Source of the DNA: AP-15 sp963812675
GTDB taxonomy: Bacteria; Pseudomonadota; Alphaproteobacteria; ATCC43930; CGMCC-115725
Direction: 5' to 3'
Assembly: GCA_963812675.1 (NCBI GenBank)
Contig: CAWEWR010000020.1
Coordinates: 93,833 to 157,832 of the forward strand
Length of the DNA: 64,000 nt
The notes beneath the pieces are model-generated. The model was not told the origin of the DNA. It worked only from the letters and a program-made list of their open reading frames with translations, and made no database searches. The translations under genes were made by a program, and so were the position numbers. How positions within the stretch are numbered: the stretch's first letter is position 1; each line of letters starts with the position of its first letter. Positions 36,416 to 45,948 of this stretch are shown here, piece after piece.

Positions 36416-36889
36416 TTGTGGGCAGCCGCCGACCTGTGGGCAAGGTGGGGGAAACGCAAGGCGTTTTCCCGGCTTGTCTCTCTAAATATTTCGGCGCAGC
36501 TCGCGCTAGGATACCGCCGGGCCTGGTTGCCCGCCCGTCTCGCGCAGCGCTCCGTGTCGCGGGCTGCCTTTTTGGCAATCATCGACCGTATGCTGCCGCC
36601 GTTGCGGGGGCTCGAGCACATTGTGCGGCCGTGTGCCGAGTGGCTGGCCGGCGCCTGGACGAAGGCGCCGGTTGGCATGATTTGTCTGGTGCTGGCAATC
36701 ATCATTACGCTACCTGTGCCCTTGGGTCATGTGGTGCCGGGAACCTCCATCTCGGTGCTCGCGCTCGGGCTCATTGAACGCGACGGTGTCGCGATCGCTC
36801 TCGGGATAGTCACCGCAGTTCTCGGACTGGCAATCGTCGTCATCGCTTCGGCCGGCCTCCTCAATGCCGCGCGCCTGTGGCAGAGCTGA
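36416..36889 (+). pseudogene. exoD: ExoD-family membrane protein, N-terminus missing
   Basis: The last ~120 residues match the C-terminal half of ExoD (exopolysaccharide synthesis): LARLAQRSVSRAAF-type segment, then HIVRPCAEWLAGAW, a membrane span IICLVLAIIITLPVPLGHVVPG-like, and ISVLALGLIERDGVAIALGI. The first half with the usual hydrophobic SLGDLL block is missing, and the sequence before ~36470 is not of this family. No good start is seen. The stop is 3 bp before the ATPase, suggesting an older operon. Confidence 0.6.
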
Positions 36890-36892
36890 CGA

Positions 36893-39190
36893 ATGAAGCT
36901 GCGCCGCCCCACCAACTTGCTGCTGCTGGCCGTTTCGGGCGGCGGGTTGATCGCCGGAATAGCCGTTTGGTTGCACGGAGAGCCGAAATGGGCTGCATGG
37001 ATGTGGGTGTTTGGCTCGGCGCCGGTGCTCCTCGCCGTTCTGGTCGGCATCGGCCGCGCTGTCCTCCATCGCGAAGCGGGCCTGGACCTGATCGCTCTGC
37101 TGTCGATGGCCGGGGCCATGGCTCTGGGCGAGTATCTGACGGGCGCGGTGATCGGCCTGATGCTGGCCAGCGGCCGCAGCCTCGAAGACTTCGCCGAGGC
37201 GCGCGCCCGCCGCGAAATGTCGGCTCTGCTCAGCCGGGCCCCCCGGGCGGCAAACCGCTACGAAGGCGAAAATAATCTGGTCCAGATCCCGCTCGACATG
37301 ATCAGGCCGGGGGACCGGCTGCTCGTCCGCGCCGGCGAGGCCGTCCCGACGGACGGAGCGGTATCTGACGCAACCGCGGTGCTCGATGAATCGGCGCTCA
37401 CCGGGGAAGCGCTGCCGGTCCAGCGCGTATCGGGCGAGGTCGTGCGCAGTGGCGCCGTCAACGCGGCAACCCCGTTCGACATGATCGCCACGATCGCCGC
37501 AGCCGACAGCACTTTTGCCGGAATCGTCAAACTCGTCGAAGCGGCACAGCGCGCCAAGGCTCCCTCGGCGAGGCTCGCCGACCGCTATGCGCTCCTCTTC
37601 GTGCCGCTGTCCCTCGCGGTCGCCGGTGGGGCATGGATCGCGACCGGGGACCCGTTACGGGCGTTGGCCGTTGTGGTCGTCGCGACCCCGTGTCCGCTGA
37701 TCCTGGCCGTTCCCGTGGCCATCGTCGCCGGCATGTCCCGCTGCGCCAAGCGCGGCGTGTTGATCAAGGGCGGTGGCATGCTCGAGAAGCTCGCGCAGGC
37801 GAAGACACTGTTCTTCGACAAAACCGGCACTTTGACCGGCGGTCGCGCCCGTCTCGTCGCCACCGAGGCGGCTCCGGAACTCGGCGCGGCCGAGCTTTTG
37901 CGAATTGCCGCATCTCTTGACCAGGTCTCGCAGCACGTGATCGCCCAGGCCATTACCACTGCCGCGCGCGACCGCGGTCTGGCGTTGTCGATGCCTTCCG
38001 GGGTCGAGGAACAGCCCGGCGCTGGGCTGACGGGCCTCGTCGACAACCGGCGGGTTGCGGTTGGCAGCTATGCCTTCGTGTGCGCATCCGCCGCCCCGGC
38101 CGAGTGGAGCCACCGATTTCTTCAGCGCATGGGATACGACGGAGCGACTGGCGTCTTTGTCGCCATTGACGGTGTCATGGCCGGGGCGCTGTTGCTCCAT
38201 GACGAGATCCGCGCCGAGACGCCACGGGCCCTTCGGCTCCTGCGCAAGGCGGGTGTTGAACGCGTCGTCATGCTGACCGGCGATCGCCGTGATGTGGCCG
38301 AGACCATTGGCGCGCTCCTCGGTGTCGACGAAGTGCTCGCCGAACAGAAGCCCGAGGACAAACTGGCCGCCATCAGGGCGTCGCACTCGGCCGGCTCGAA
38401 AATTATGGTCGGCGACGGGGTCAACGATGCGCCAGCTCTGGCCGCCGCCGATGTCGGCGTGGCGATGGGCGCCCGCGGGACGGCGGCCTCGGCCGAGGCC
38501 GCCGGCGTGGTTCTGCTGGTCGACCGGCTGGATCGGCTTGCCGAAGCGCTGCGCATCTCCCACCGTGCGCTCTCCATTGCGGTTGAGAGCGTCGTCGCGG
38601 GCATGGGCCTGTCGATCGCAGCGATGGGCGCCGCGGCGCTCGGTTATCTACCTCCGCTCGCCGGGGCCGTGCTTCAGGAGGCAATCGATGTCGCGGTCAT
38701 CCTGAACGCCTTGCGGGCCCTTCGCGTCCAGGGACCTCGTGAGGGTCGAGAGGTGCTCGCGCAGGCCGAGTTCGATGCTCTCAAAAAGAAACATGACGAC
38801 CTGGGCCCTATACTGGAGCGGGTTCGTTCCACCGCCGATCGACTGGCGATCGTTCCGGGTGAGCAGGTTGCGGCAGAATTGTCGGATCTCAATGACTTGT
38901 TGCGGGAACAGCTACTGCCGCACGAACGCCAGGACGACACCCAGATCTATCCTGCGATGGCGCGCCTCATTGGCGGCGACGACCCGCTGGCCGCCATGAG
39001 CCGGATGCACCGGGAAATCCATCATCTCGCCCGCCTGCTGAGCCGAATGGCGAAAGACCTGCCCCCGGCAGGACCGGACGCAGGAACCCTAGCGGAGATA
39101 CAGCAAATCCTTTACGGTCTTGACGCGATACTGAGATTACACTTCGCTCAGGAGGACGAGATCTACCACATTCTCGCCGAAGCCGCTTGA
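36893..39190 (+). CDS. P1B-5-like metal-transporting P-type ATPase with C-terminal hemerythrin domain
   Basis: The 765-residue protein lacks N-terminal HMA domains. It has the phosphatase loop LDESALTGEALP, a membrane metal motif TPCPLI (not the CPC of Cu pumps), phosphorylation motif DKTGTLT, and hinge GDGVNDAPAL. Residues ~625-765 are a hemerythrin-like four-helix domain with His/Glu ligands in KKKHDDL, LPHERQDD, MHREIHHL and LRLHFAQEDEIYHI. TPC(P) with a hemerythrin tail is the P1B-5 layout, for which S. meliloti Nia is a Ni/Fe exporter induced in symbiosis. The start is 3 bp after exoD. Substrate by analogy: Fe or Ni. Confidence 0.88.
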   Translation: MKLRRPTNLLLLAVSGGGLIAGIAVWLHGEPKWAAWMWVFGSAPVLLAVLVGIGRAVLHREAGLDLIALLSMAGAMALGEYLTGAVIGLMLASGRSLEDFAEARARREMSALLSRAPRAANRYEGENNLVQIPLDMIRPGDRLLVRAGEAVPTDGAVSDATAVLDESALTGEALPVQRVSGEVVRSGAVNAATPFDMIATIAAADSTFAGIVKLVEAAQRAKAPSARLADRYALLFVPLSLAVAGGAWIATGDPLRALAVVVVATPCPLILAVPVAIVAGMSRCAKRGVLIKGGGMLEKLAQAKTLFFDKTGTLTGGRARLVATEAAPELGAAELLRIAASLDQVSQHVIAQAITTAARDRGLALSMPSGVEEQPGAGLTGLVDNRRVAVGSYAFVCASAAPAEWSHRFLQRMGYDGATGVFVAIDGVMAGALLLHDEIRAETPRALRLLRKAGVERVVMLTGDRRDVAETIGALLGVDEVLAEQKPEDKLAAIRASHSAGSKIMVGDGVNDAPALAAADVGVAMGARGTAASAEAAGVVLLVDRLDRLAEALRISHRALSIAVESVVAGMGLSIAAMGAAALGYLPPLAGAVLQEAIDVAVILNALRALRVQGPREGREVLAQAEFDALKKKHDDLGPILERVRSTADRLAIVPGEQVAAELSDLNDLLREQLLPHERQDDTQIYPAMARLIGGDDPLAAMSRMHREIHHLARLLSRMAKDLPPAGPDAGTLAEIQQILYGLDAILRLHFAQEDEIYHILAEAA

Positions 39191-39537
39191 GAGGCGATCC
39201 GCCACTAATCACGCGCAGGATGACGCTCGCCGCGGTTCTGGCCACAGCCGCTTTGAGCGCGCAAGCGCAGGATGGCGATGTAGCAGCCGGCCATGCCTTC
39301 GCACGCGAATCTTGCAACGCCTGCCATGTGGTGGAGGCCAAACAGCGTGCGCCTAAACTCATCGTCATCGGACCGGCCTTTCGCGATATCGCCAATACCC
39401 GCGGTATCACGGCGACCGCTCTCCGCGTGTTCCTGACAACGTCGCACCCGAAGATGCCGAATCTGATCCTCACGCCGGAAGAGACGGCGGATGTTATCGC
39501 TTATATCCTCAGCCTACACGAACGTTCGTCCTCCTGA
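39187..39537 (+). CDS. Small periplasmic cytochrome c
   Basis: The frame overlaps the ATPase stop by TTGA (TTG start at 39187); an ATG at 39220 is the alternative. A signal peptide (MTLAAVLATAALSAQA) is followed by the heme site SCNACH and a class I ending MPNLILTPEETADVIAYILSL with the axial Met. The layout matches the cytochrome at 55578. It may carry electrons linked to the redox-sensing tail of the ATPase; this is inference. Confidence 0.82.
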   Translation: MRGDPPLITRRMTLAAVLATAALSAQAQDGDVAAGHAFARESCNACHVVEAKQRAPKLIVIGPAFRDIANTRGITATALRVFLTTSHPKMPNLILTPEETADVIAYILSLHERSSS

Positions 39538-39812
39538 CCGCCGCGCGTTCTCGGCCGCCTGGACCGTCAACCCAGCCAGTGCCGCCCCGTATTCACGGCC
39601 CCTGGTGAAGCGACGGTTACGCTCACCAGAGCGAACGCCGCGGCGACAAGCCCGCTGCCAATCACCGCGCCGTCATGTCTCCCAGGAGCGACGCAAACCG
39701 CCGTAAGTCCGCTTTGGGGTCATGGGCGGTGGTTCGGCACAACGCGGGCATGCTTCAACACTCCCTCAGTAAGCAGACCCTCCGCCGGCGAGACTGACAG
39801 GCCTCTTGGTAC

Positions 39813-39870
39813 TTTTCGGACGCCGGCCGCCCAAGCGAGTGGAGGGCTCGTCACTGCCGGCGTCCGAAAA
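39813..39870. repeat. 15-bp perfect inverted repeat
   Basis: TTTTCGGACGCCGGC at 39813-39827 and its exact complement at 39856-39870 flank a 28-base loop. The T and A ends make it look like a bidirectional terminator or an element end. It lies ~275 bp after the cytochrome gene in a gene-poor stretch (39538-40017), where nothing else is seen. Confidence 0.7.
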
Positions 39871-40017
39871 CATACATAAAGGCGAGCCCACGTGCCGGAC
39901 CCAACTCCGCCCGCTCACATCGGGTCAACGATCGCGTGTAACAATGGCTTGCCTCTCGAACTGGCCTTTAGTTTGGGGCAGATCTGAAACAAATTCCGGC
40001 AAGCGCAGAGCTCGTTC

Positions 40018-40415
40018 ATGAAACGCTACATACTCGGCAATTCTGATCTTACGGTTCGGTCATCGGTCTCGACTTGGCAGCGCACGACGTTCGCCAGAGA
40101 TTACCTCGCTTTCAGAGTGTCAATATCGAGAAGAACCTCAGGCTGCGCTCTACGCTAGAGGCCGTTGCGCGGAGGAAGAACGCCACGCTGATTCAGCTCT
40201 CCATCGCTTGGCCGATAGCCCAGGGCTCGTGCACGGGAGCCTTCATTGTACCGATACCCGGCGCGAAATCGCTCAGGCACCTTGAGGAGAATGTGCGCGC
40301 TACGGTCATTGTGCTTACCGCGGACGATCTAGCGGAAATCTACCGCATCGTACCGCCCGGTGCCGCGTCCGGCACTCGCTATCCGATCGAACAGATGCAT
40401 CGACTGAACGTGTGA
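40018..40415 (+). pseudogene. Aldo/keto reductase with large internal deletion
   Basis: The start MKRYILGNSDLTVR is the AKR N-terminus. About 20 residues later the frame changes and the sequence continues directly in the C-terminal quarter (DVRQRLPRFQ, EKNLRLRSTLEAVARRKNATLIQLSIAW, IPGAKSLRHLEENVRA, PPGAASGTRYP). The catalytic Asp, Tyr, Lys and His regions are deleted. Confidence 0.75.
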
Positions 40416-41300
40416 GGCTTGAGTCAGCATCCTAACCCCGCTGCTGCCAAATCAAGTGTTGTGGATCGACGCTATGGATCGACCGCACGGGTCCGGCGAT
40501 GTCCGGGCTGCGGCTGTCTGTAGCCGCCCTTCCGTCAACAACTGCTATAATTTCGTGATCCCGCAAACGACGCAACGCGCCAACGGTGGCGGTCGTGCAC
40601 TTGAGCCTGAGCGTCAGCTTCAACACAGTAAGACAATTCCGCGCGCGCGACCGATTACCTCTTCGTGCCACAAGCGGACCTAGATCCGCCAGCCAGCGTC
40701 GTGCTCGAGTGCCCTGTCTGAGGAAAGCGAGCGGATAGAATGTTTAGCCGCTACTCTAACTGCCGGGGACAGGCTTTGGCGTCGTCGATGACCGGCTATA
40801 ATGGCTGAATCGATCAGCGGGGTGTGCCACCGCACCTGCTCGAGAAATTCGGAAAGATTTCCCGACCTCTCGCCGTGCAGGGCTTCATCGCCGACGACAG
40901 GGCGCCTCTCGAAGACGCGTCGTGAGGCAGACCGCCCACCTCAGGCGAGCGCCCACTGGGCTTAGACAGCTTCGCTGTTTTATAAATGAACGTGGTCCCG
41001 ATGGGCATCGCGACTGACGAAAACGCCACACCAACGGTAGCTGAAGCTGCACCAACCGAAATATTCACTCCAACCCCAGACGGACTGGCCGCCGCATTGC
41101 CGCTTCTGATCCCGCTGCAGAAGCGCCCGCGCTTGTAGTGCCGCAGTACTGTGGCACAAAAACTGATCCCTTTACTCGATCTCGAATGCATCTACGCGGA
41201 ACATGGGCACAGGCTTCAAACGACATCACGCCGTGTTCTATGTTGGGCAACAACCAATCGAAACCGGTGTGCCGGATTCTTGATATAGATCGATTACGCT
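40416..41300. other. Gene-poor, decayed stretch
   Basis: Several short open frames lie here on both strands, none with a ribosome site and family match. A string LLEKFGKISRPLAVQGFIADD near 40850 (+) reads like protein and may be a remnant. Confidence 0.4.
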
Positions 41301-41310
41301 TTGGGATTGG

Positions 41311-41324
41311 TTGACCTGGATCAA
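41311..41324 (+). promoter_or_regulatory. FNR/FixK-type box before uspA
   Basis: TTGACCTGGATCAA, matching TTGAY-N4-RTCAA in both half-sites, lies 64 bp before the start codon of the universal stress protein. Confidence 0.75.
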
Positions 41325-41387
41325 TGCGCGGCTTGGAGGTGGCGCGTAAGCCTGCTCTCTGGTGAGGTGAAGGAAAGGCACAGTGAC

Positions 41388-42239
41388 ATGATCCGAACTA
41401 TTCTGGTTCCGCTGATCCCGGAGATGTCGAGCGAGGTCCTTTTAGACGCTGCTCTATCGGTGGCGAAGCAGCTCAATGGCCATATTCGCGCGCTGTTCAT
41501 CCAGCCGAATCCAGATGCGGCCTTTAGCTACCTGCCCAACGTCATCCTTGCGGCGGGAGTGACGCGCGAAGTGATCGAGCGTGAGACCCTGGAAGCTACA
41601 GCCGCGGCGAAGGACCTTTTCACTGACTGGCGAAAGCGCAATGGCGTTCCCGAAGCCGCGGGTGTGCGATTAGATAGCTGCTTTGCGAGTTGGTCGGAGC
41701 GGCTCGGCGATATCGAAACGGTCGTGGCCCGTTTCGGGCGGGTCAGCGATTTGATCGTGGTGCCACGGCCCTCCTCGGGCTCGGTCCAAGGGCAGCGTTG
41801 CTTTGACGCGGCGGTGTTCGAGGGCGGCCGCCCGACGCTCGTCATCGGCGAGAAGTTGCCTTTCGCCCTCACCGATCGCGTCATGGTTGCTTGGAACGGC
41901 AGCCTGGAGGCAAGCCGGGCTGTGCTGGGCGCGATCCCACTCCTGCATCACGCTGACCGCGTGTCGATCTTCTCCGCGCCGCAATACGAGAGTGAAGGCG
42001 GCGACCCGGCCGATCTAGCCGAGTCGCTTCAGTGGCATGGAATTCGGGCTCACCTGATCCCCGGTCCTCGTGACGAGGGCTCTATGGGAGCAGCGCTGGT
42101 ATCGGCTGCGGTCGAGCAGCGAGCGACAATGATCGTAATGGGCGCCTACACGCACAGTCGCCTGCGGCAGAGCTTTCTCGGCGGTGTGACGAAACACCTG
42201 CTGGCTCACGCTCCAGTCCCGTTGCTGATGAGCCATTGA
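41388..42239 (+). CDS. Universal stress protein (two UspA domains)
   Basis: From the ATG at 41388 (AAGGAAAGG upstream) the protein has 283 residues, the length of tandem UspA proteins. Domain 1 starts MIRTILVPLIPEMS; domain 2 (VMVAWNGSLEASRAV) has the nucleotide-binding ending IVMGAYTHSRLRQSFLGGVTKHLLAHAPVPLLM with G-x2-G-x9-G(S/T)-type spacing. The FixK-type box fits low-oxygen induction, known for many usp genes in rhizobia and in R. palustris relatives. Confidence 0.88.
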   Translation: MIRTILVPLIPEMSSEVLLDAALSVAKQLNGHIRALFIQPNPDAAFSYLPNVILAAGVTREVIERETLEATAAAKDLFTDWRKRNGVPEAAGVRLDSCFASWSERLGDIETVVARFGRVSDLIVVPRPSSGSVQGQRCFDAAVFEGGRPTLVIGEKLPFALTDRVMVAWNGSLEASRAVLGAIPLLHHADRVSIFSAPQYESEGGDPADLAESLQWHGIRAHLIPGPRDEGSMGAALVSAAVEQRATMIVMGAYTHSRLRQSFLGGVTKHLLAHAPVPLLMSH

Positions 42240-42404
42240 GTGACATCAGGAATGATCCGCTGCATGGGATTGCATAGCGCAGGGCTTGGAAAGATGAAAA
42301 TTGGCAGTAACGATAGCTTACTTTTCGCTTTCCAGAAGTACTTTCGATAACGACGGGCTTCGCGGCCCCATCAACGAAATAGGAAGGCGAACGATCGCCG
42401 CGCA

Positions 42405-43028
42405 TCATTGAGGGGTCGGCTGCACTCCACCAGCCAGAGCGAGACGGATCAGCTCGGAAAGGCTGCGCGCTCCCATCTTGTCCATGACCCGCGCACGGTG
42501 GATCTCAACCGTGCGCGGGCTGATCCCTAGGTCGTACGCGATCGACTTGTTGGGCAGCCCTGCCAACAGCCCTTCGAGCACCTCGCGCTCACGCGGCGAG
42601 AGGAGGTTCAGCTTGCTCGCGGCCGCGCCTGCGGCCGGGTCTTGTCCCGTTGGCGTTGCCAGCGGCGCAAACGCCGCTGCGAGGCTGTCGAGAATAGCCT
42701 CCGAGGCGAACGGCTTCTCGATGAAATCGATTGCGCCGGCCTTCATCGCCCTTACCGCGAGCGGGACATCGCCATGCCCGGTGATTACGATCAGCGGGAA
42801 GCCGAGGCTGCGCACGATTAACCGCTGTTGCAGCTCAAGCCCGTCCATCTCCGGCATCCGGATGTCGACAACCAGGCAACCAGCAGGAAGCGACCGGGCC
42901 GTCTCCAGAAATTCTGGCGCCGACCCGAAGCTCGTCACCGCATATCCTTTGGACTCCAGCAATGCGGAAAGCGAATCACGAACTGCCTCGTCGTCATCGA
43001 CGATATAGACGCACTGGTCACGAGGCAT
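42405..43028 (-). CDS. fixJ: FixJ-type response regulator
   Basis: FixJ is the transcriptional partner of the oxygen sensor FixL. The 207-residue protein (ATG at 43028, inside the end of fixL) has a receiver with the acidic pocket VDDDEAVRDS and phospho-acceptor Asp in VVDIRMPEMDGLEL (about residue 55). The C-terminal LuxR/FixJ helix-turn-helix is LSPREREVLEGLLAGLPNKSIAYDLGISPRTVEIHRARVMDKMGA. The 11-bp overlap with fixL implies translational coupling. A FixJ-like site precedes the FixK gene at 52000. Confidence 0.92.
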   Translation of the reverse strand: MPRDQCVYIVDDDEAVRDSLSALLESKGYAVTSFGSAPEFLETARSLPAGCLVVDIRMPEMDGLELQQRLIVRSLGFPLIVITGHGDVPLAVRAMKAGAIDFIEKPFASEAILDSLAAAFAPLATPTGQDPAAGAAASKLNLLSPREREVLEGLLAGLPNKSIAYDLGISPRTVEIHRARVMDKMGARSLSELIRLALAGGVQPTPQ

Positions 43029-44553
43029 CGGCCTCACGGCTCGCTATCGGCAAGATTACCCGAAACACTGTGCCCCCTGATGACACCGGAGCCGTCGTCA
43101 ACCGACCCTGATGCGCTTCGACGATCTCCCGGCAGATCGACAGGCCCAGGCCCATGCCGGTCGCCTTGGTTGTCACAAATGGCTGAAACAGGCGATCTGC
43201 CAACTCCGGCGCGATGCCCGGGCCGGTGTCGGAAACGATCACTTCCGCCATCCCTTGTTCGGGAACGGCCCGGGTGCCGACCATCAGCTCGCGCCGCTCG
43301 ACCTGCTCCATCGCCTCGACGGCGTTGCGGACCAGGTTCAGCACGACCTGTTGAATTTGCACATGGTCTACGAGTACCGGCGGCAGCGCATGATCGAGCT
43401 CGAGCGATGGGCGCACGCCGCGCTGCCGCGCTCCGACAAGGGCGAGGGCCAGAGCTTCCTCGACCAATTGGTTGAGATTATAAAGGCGGCGCTCCGTCTC
43501 CCCCTTGCTAACGAACCCTCGCAATCGACGGATGACGTTGCCGGCGCGCTTCGCCTGGGCGATCGCCTTCTCCATCATCTCATTGAGACGTTCGGGACTA
43601 CCCGTTCCGGTGACCAGTAGCTGACGGCCAGTCTCCAGATAATTCGTCACCGCGGTCAATGGCTGGTTGAGCTCGTGCGCCATCGTCGAGGCCATCTGGC
43701 CCATGACGCTGAGCCGGGACGCATGCAGCAGCTCGGCTTGAAGATCGTGGATGCGGCGTTCGGCTTCCTGCCGTTCGGTTAAATCACGCACGAAACCGGT
43801 AAAGTAGTGGGCGCCGGCAAAGGTGAACTCGCCGACCTGCAACTCCATCGGGAAGGTCTCGCCATCTTTTCGGCGCCCCGTCACGACGCGCCCGATGCCG
43901 ATGATTCGGCGCTCACCGGTGCGCAGATAGCGCTCGATGTAACCATCATGCGCCTCTTGGTAGGGTGCCGGCATCAGAACTTTGACGTTATGGCCGACCA
44001 CCTCCACGCTGGCATATCCGAACAACCGCTGCGCCGCCGGGCTGAAGGACTGGATGATCCCCTGTGCGTCGATGACCACGATCGCGTCGGGGACGGTGTC
44101 GAGGATCGAGTGCAGCCGCAGCTCGCCTTCCCGCTGCGCCAATTCGGCGGCCTTGCGATCCGTGATGTCGCGAATAATCCCGACAAAGATCGGCTCGTCG
44201 CCGTCACGCGCCTCGCCGACGGAGAGGTCCATCGGAAACACCGAGCCGTCCTTGCGGCGGCCAACGACCTCACGGCCGATGCCGATGATCTTTTTAAGAC
44301 CAGTGTGCAAGTAGTTCGCGAGATACGTGTCGTGCTCGCTGGCATAGGGCTCGGGCATCAGAGTCTTCACGTTGCGCCCAACGAGCTCGCCCGCGGCATA
44401 GCCAAACAGCCGCTCGGTCGCGCTGTTGACCGAGCGGATCGCACCCCTTCGGTCGATCACGACGATGCCATCGACGGCGGTATCAACGATAGCGCGATAG
44501 AGCGAGTCAGTGAGACCCGAACAATCTCCTCGCCTCGGGTTCGGCGCTGTCAA
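43018..44553 (-). CDS. fixL: FixL-type oxygen-sensing histidine kinase with two heme-type PAS domains
   Basis: The 511-residue protein is soluble with no membrane span. PAS1 (residues ~17-130) and PAS2 (~145-260) each carry the FixL heme pocket: a His in EHDTY (H74) and AHDGY (H202), the matching IIGIGR arginine (R94, R222), and FPM-L-VGE strands. The proximal His and the oxygen-sensing Arg220 of B. japonicum FixL occupy these places. The kinase has phospho-His 293 in MAHELNQP, N box NLVRNAVEAM and G box GMGLGLSICREIVEAH. Two intact heme PAS domains are unusual; rhizobial FixL proteins have one. Confidence 0.93.
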   Translation of the reverse strand: MTAPNPRRGDCSGLTDSLYRAIVDTAVDGIVVIDRRGAIRSVNSATERLFGYAAGELVGRNVKTLMPEPYASEHDTYLANYLHTGLKKIIGIGREVVGRRKDGSVFPMDLSVGEARDGDEPIFVGIIRDITDRKAAELAQREGELRLHSILDTVPDAIVVIDAQGIIQSFSPAAQRLFGYASVEVVGHNVKVLMPAPYQEAHDGYIERYLRTGERRIIGIGRVVTGRRKDGETFPMELQVGEFTFAGAHYFTGFVRDLTERQEAERRIHDLQAELLHASRLSVMGQMASTMAHELNQPLTAVTNYLETGRQLLVTGTGSPERLNEMMEKAIAQAKRAGNVIRRLRGFVSKGETERRLYNLNQLVEEALALALVGARQRGVRPSLELDHALPPVLVDHVQIQQVVLNLVRNAVEAMEQVERRELMVGTRAVPEQGMAEVIVSDTGPGIAPELADRLFQPFVTTKATGMGLGLSICREIVEAHQGRLTTAPVSSGGTVFRVILPIASREADAS

Positions 44554-44682
44554 ATTCAGATCAAAGACCCTTCACATGTCTCCTCTATGGAAGTTCGCGT
44601 GGGCGGTCACCCCTCGAACTTCTCATCTCGTGTCTCAAATACCACGGATCGGCCTTCGGCGAAACCCGCCAGCGGAGAAGCC

Positions 44683-44865
44683 TCACGGGTCGCACAGGCG
44701 CTTAAGGTGATCCGTCTCGATCCTTTCGCCTGTTGTGGACTCGAGCTTTACGACGTGATGGCCATCGCGGAGGAGAATGCAGGCTATGGCGATCGCAGTG
44801 CTCCGATCCGTCGCCGGAGCGCTGAATTCTCGATCACCGCTCCGGTAATGCACCTGCCAATCCAT
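44683..44865 (-). CDS. Small hypothetical protein
   Basis: A 60-residue frame (MDWQVHYRSGDREFSAPATDRSTAIAIACILLRDG) resembles short proteins common in Hyphomicrobiales with a central helix and an I/V-rich end. Ribosome-site support is weak. It precedes fixL on the same strand by 129 bp. Function unknown. Confidence 0.5.
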   Translation of the reverse strand: MDWQVHYRSGDREFSAPATDRSTAIAIACILLRDGHHVVKLESTTGERIETDHLKRLCDP

Positions 44866-44943
44866 CTGAGAATTTTGTGCCCTCGGGCCACGACAGCACT
44901 GATCCAGGTCAAGCGGCAGCTTTCTCGCGGCGTAATCCTAGAG

Positions 44944-45762
44944 TCATCTCAGGCTGTATGCGGTTACCCTGCCGCGCCAGTACTCGAACGCGCCATCATC
45001 CGCAAGCCAGCTCACCCTCGCCCGGGTCGGAACGCGGCAGCCTTCCATCTCGCGGTAGTCGCCGCAGCATCCTTCCCACTGCGTCGGCACAATGCAACGT
45101 CCTGCCGTACGCGGGCGGCCGTCCGCTTCGATGCGAGCGATATCGCCATCCTCGAAGATAAGTCGTACCCGCGCAGGGCCGCCTGCGCTGGCCACCGACA
45201 CCTCAACCGTGGACGCATCGACTTCGCGCCAGGACAGCTGCGGAATTGTGCTGCATCGCGTGCGGTGCCCATATCAGTTCGGCGAGATACCGCATCAACT
45301 CGCCCCTGCTGACCTCTTGTCCCGCTGCGTGCGCCAGCGGTAATGAGCCGCAGAGTCGCGCTTCGAGCGAACCCTCGCCATCGACATGGCAGTCGAGGAT
45401 ATGAGCCGCGAGCAGCGGCATCGCCTGCATGCGGGCGAGCCAGGCAAAACCCGGTCTGTGAACGCTGATTACCTGCTCAGTGGTGAACGGTCGCCACTGA
45501 GCATTGGGCATGCCGCGCATCTCGCCAGTTTGACGTAGCCACACGGCCCTCGGAACTGGATTTCGGCCGACCGCGCGGCTCGCGAAGATTGGATGATCGC
45601 GGGGACCGGAGCTGCTTGCACTTCGGCCGCGGCCATATTTTCGAGCCGAGCGAAGATTTCGCGAGTCTTCGTGCGGAATGCTGCCGCCGCCAGGAGGTGC
45701 GCCAGCGTGAGACTTGCTGCGCCAAGGGCAGGCAGAAACCTGACACCCCGCCGCACCCTCAT
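44944..45762 (-). pseudogene. DUF6544-like protein with two compensating frameshifts
   Basis: The ATG at 45762 starts an N-terminal membrane span (RFLPALGAASLTLAHLLAAA). Near 45585-45600 the homology shifts to a frame reading RNPVPRAVWLRQTGEMRG, then WRPFTTEQVISVHRPGFAWLARM, RGELMRYLAELIWAPHA. Near 45243-45247 an extra base shifts it back: PQLSWREVDASTVEVSVAS, then WEGCCGDYREMEGCRVPTRARVSWL and FEYWRGRVTAYSL. First and last frames agree. The blocks are in the order typical of DUF6544 (SRPBCC-like) proteins. Function unknown. Confidence 0.65.
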
Positions 45763-45948
45763 TTGGCTCAATTCAGACTGACTGAAAGCCTCTGCCTCCG
45801 CCGCTTCCCTCAGCGAGCTCGCCCGCGAGGTAAGGAAATCGGGCCGGCGACGGATTTCACGAGTATCCATTACTTCACCGGGCTAGTAGCAGCGCAGCGG
45901 CGCAGGAAAGCTGCGCTTCGTAGAGCTGACTGCAAAGTACCCGCGCCC

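Noticed and set aside
40814..41191. 125-codon minus-strand frame
   Set aside because: No ribosome site, low-complexity Ser/Gly content and no family match in a decayed stretch.
43807..45312. 501-codon open frame on the plus strand
   Set aside because: Antisense to fixL and to the DUF6544 remnant; no motif or ribosome site.
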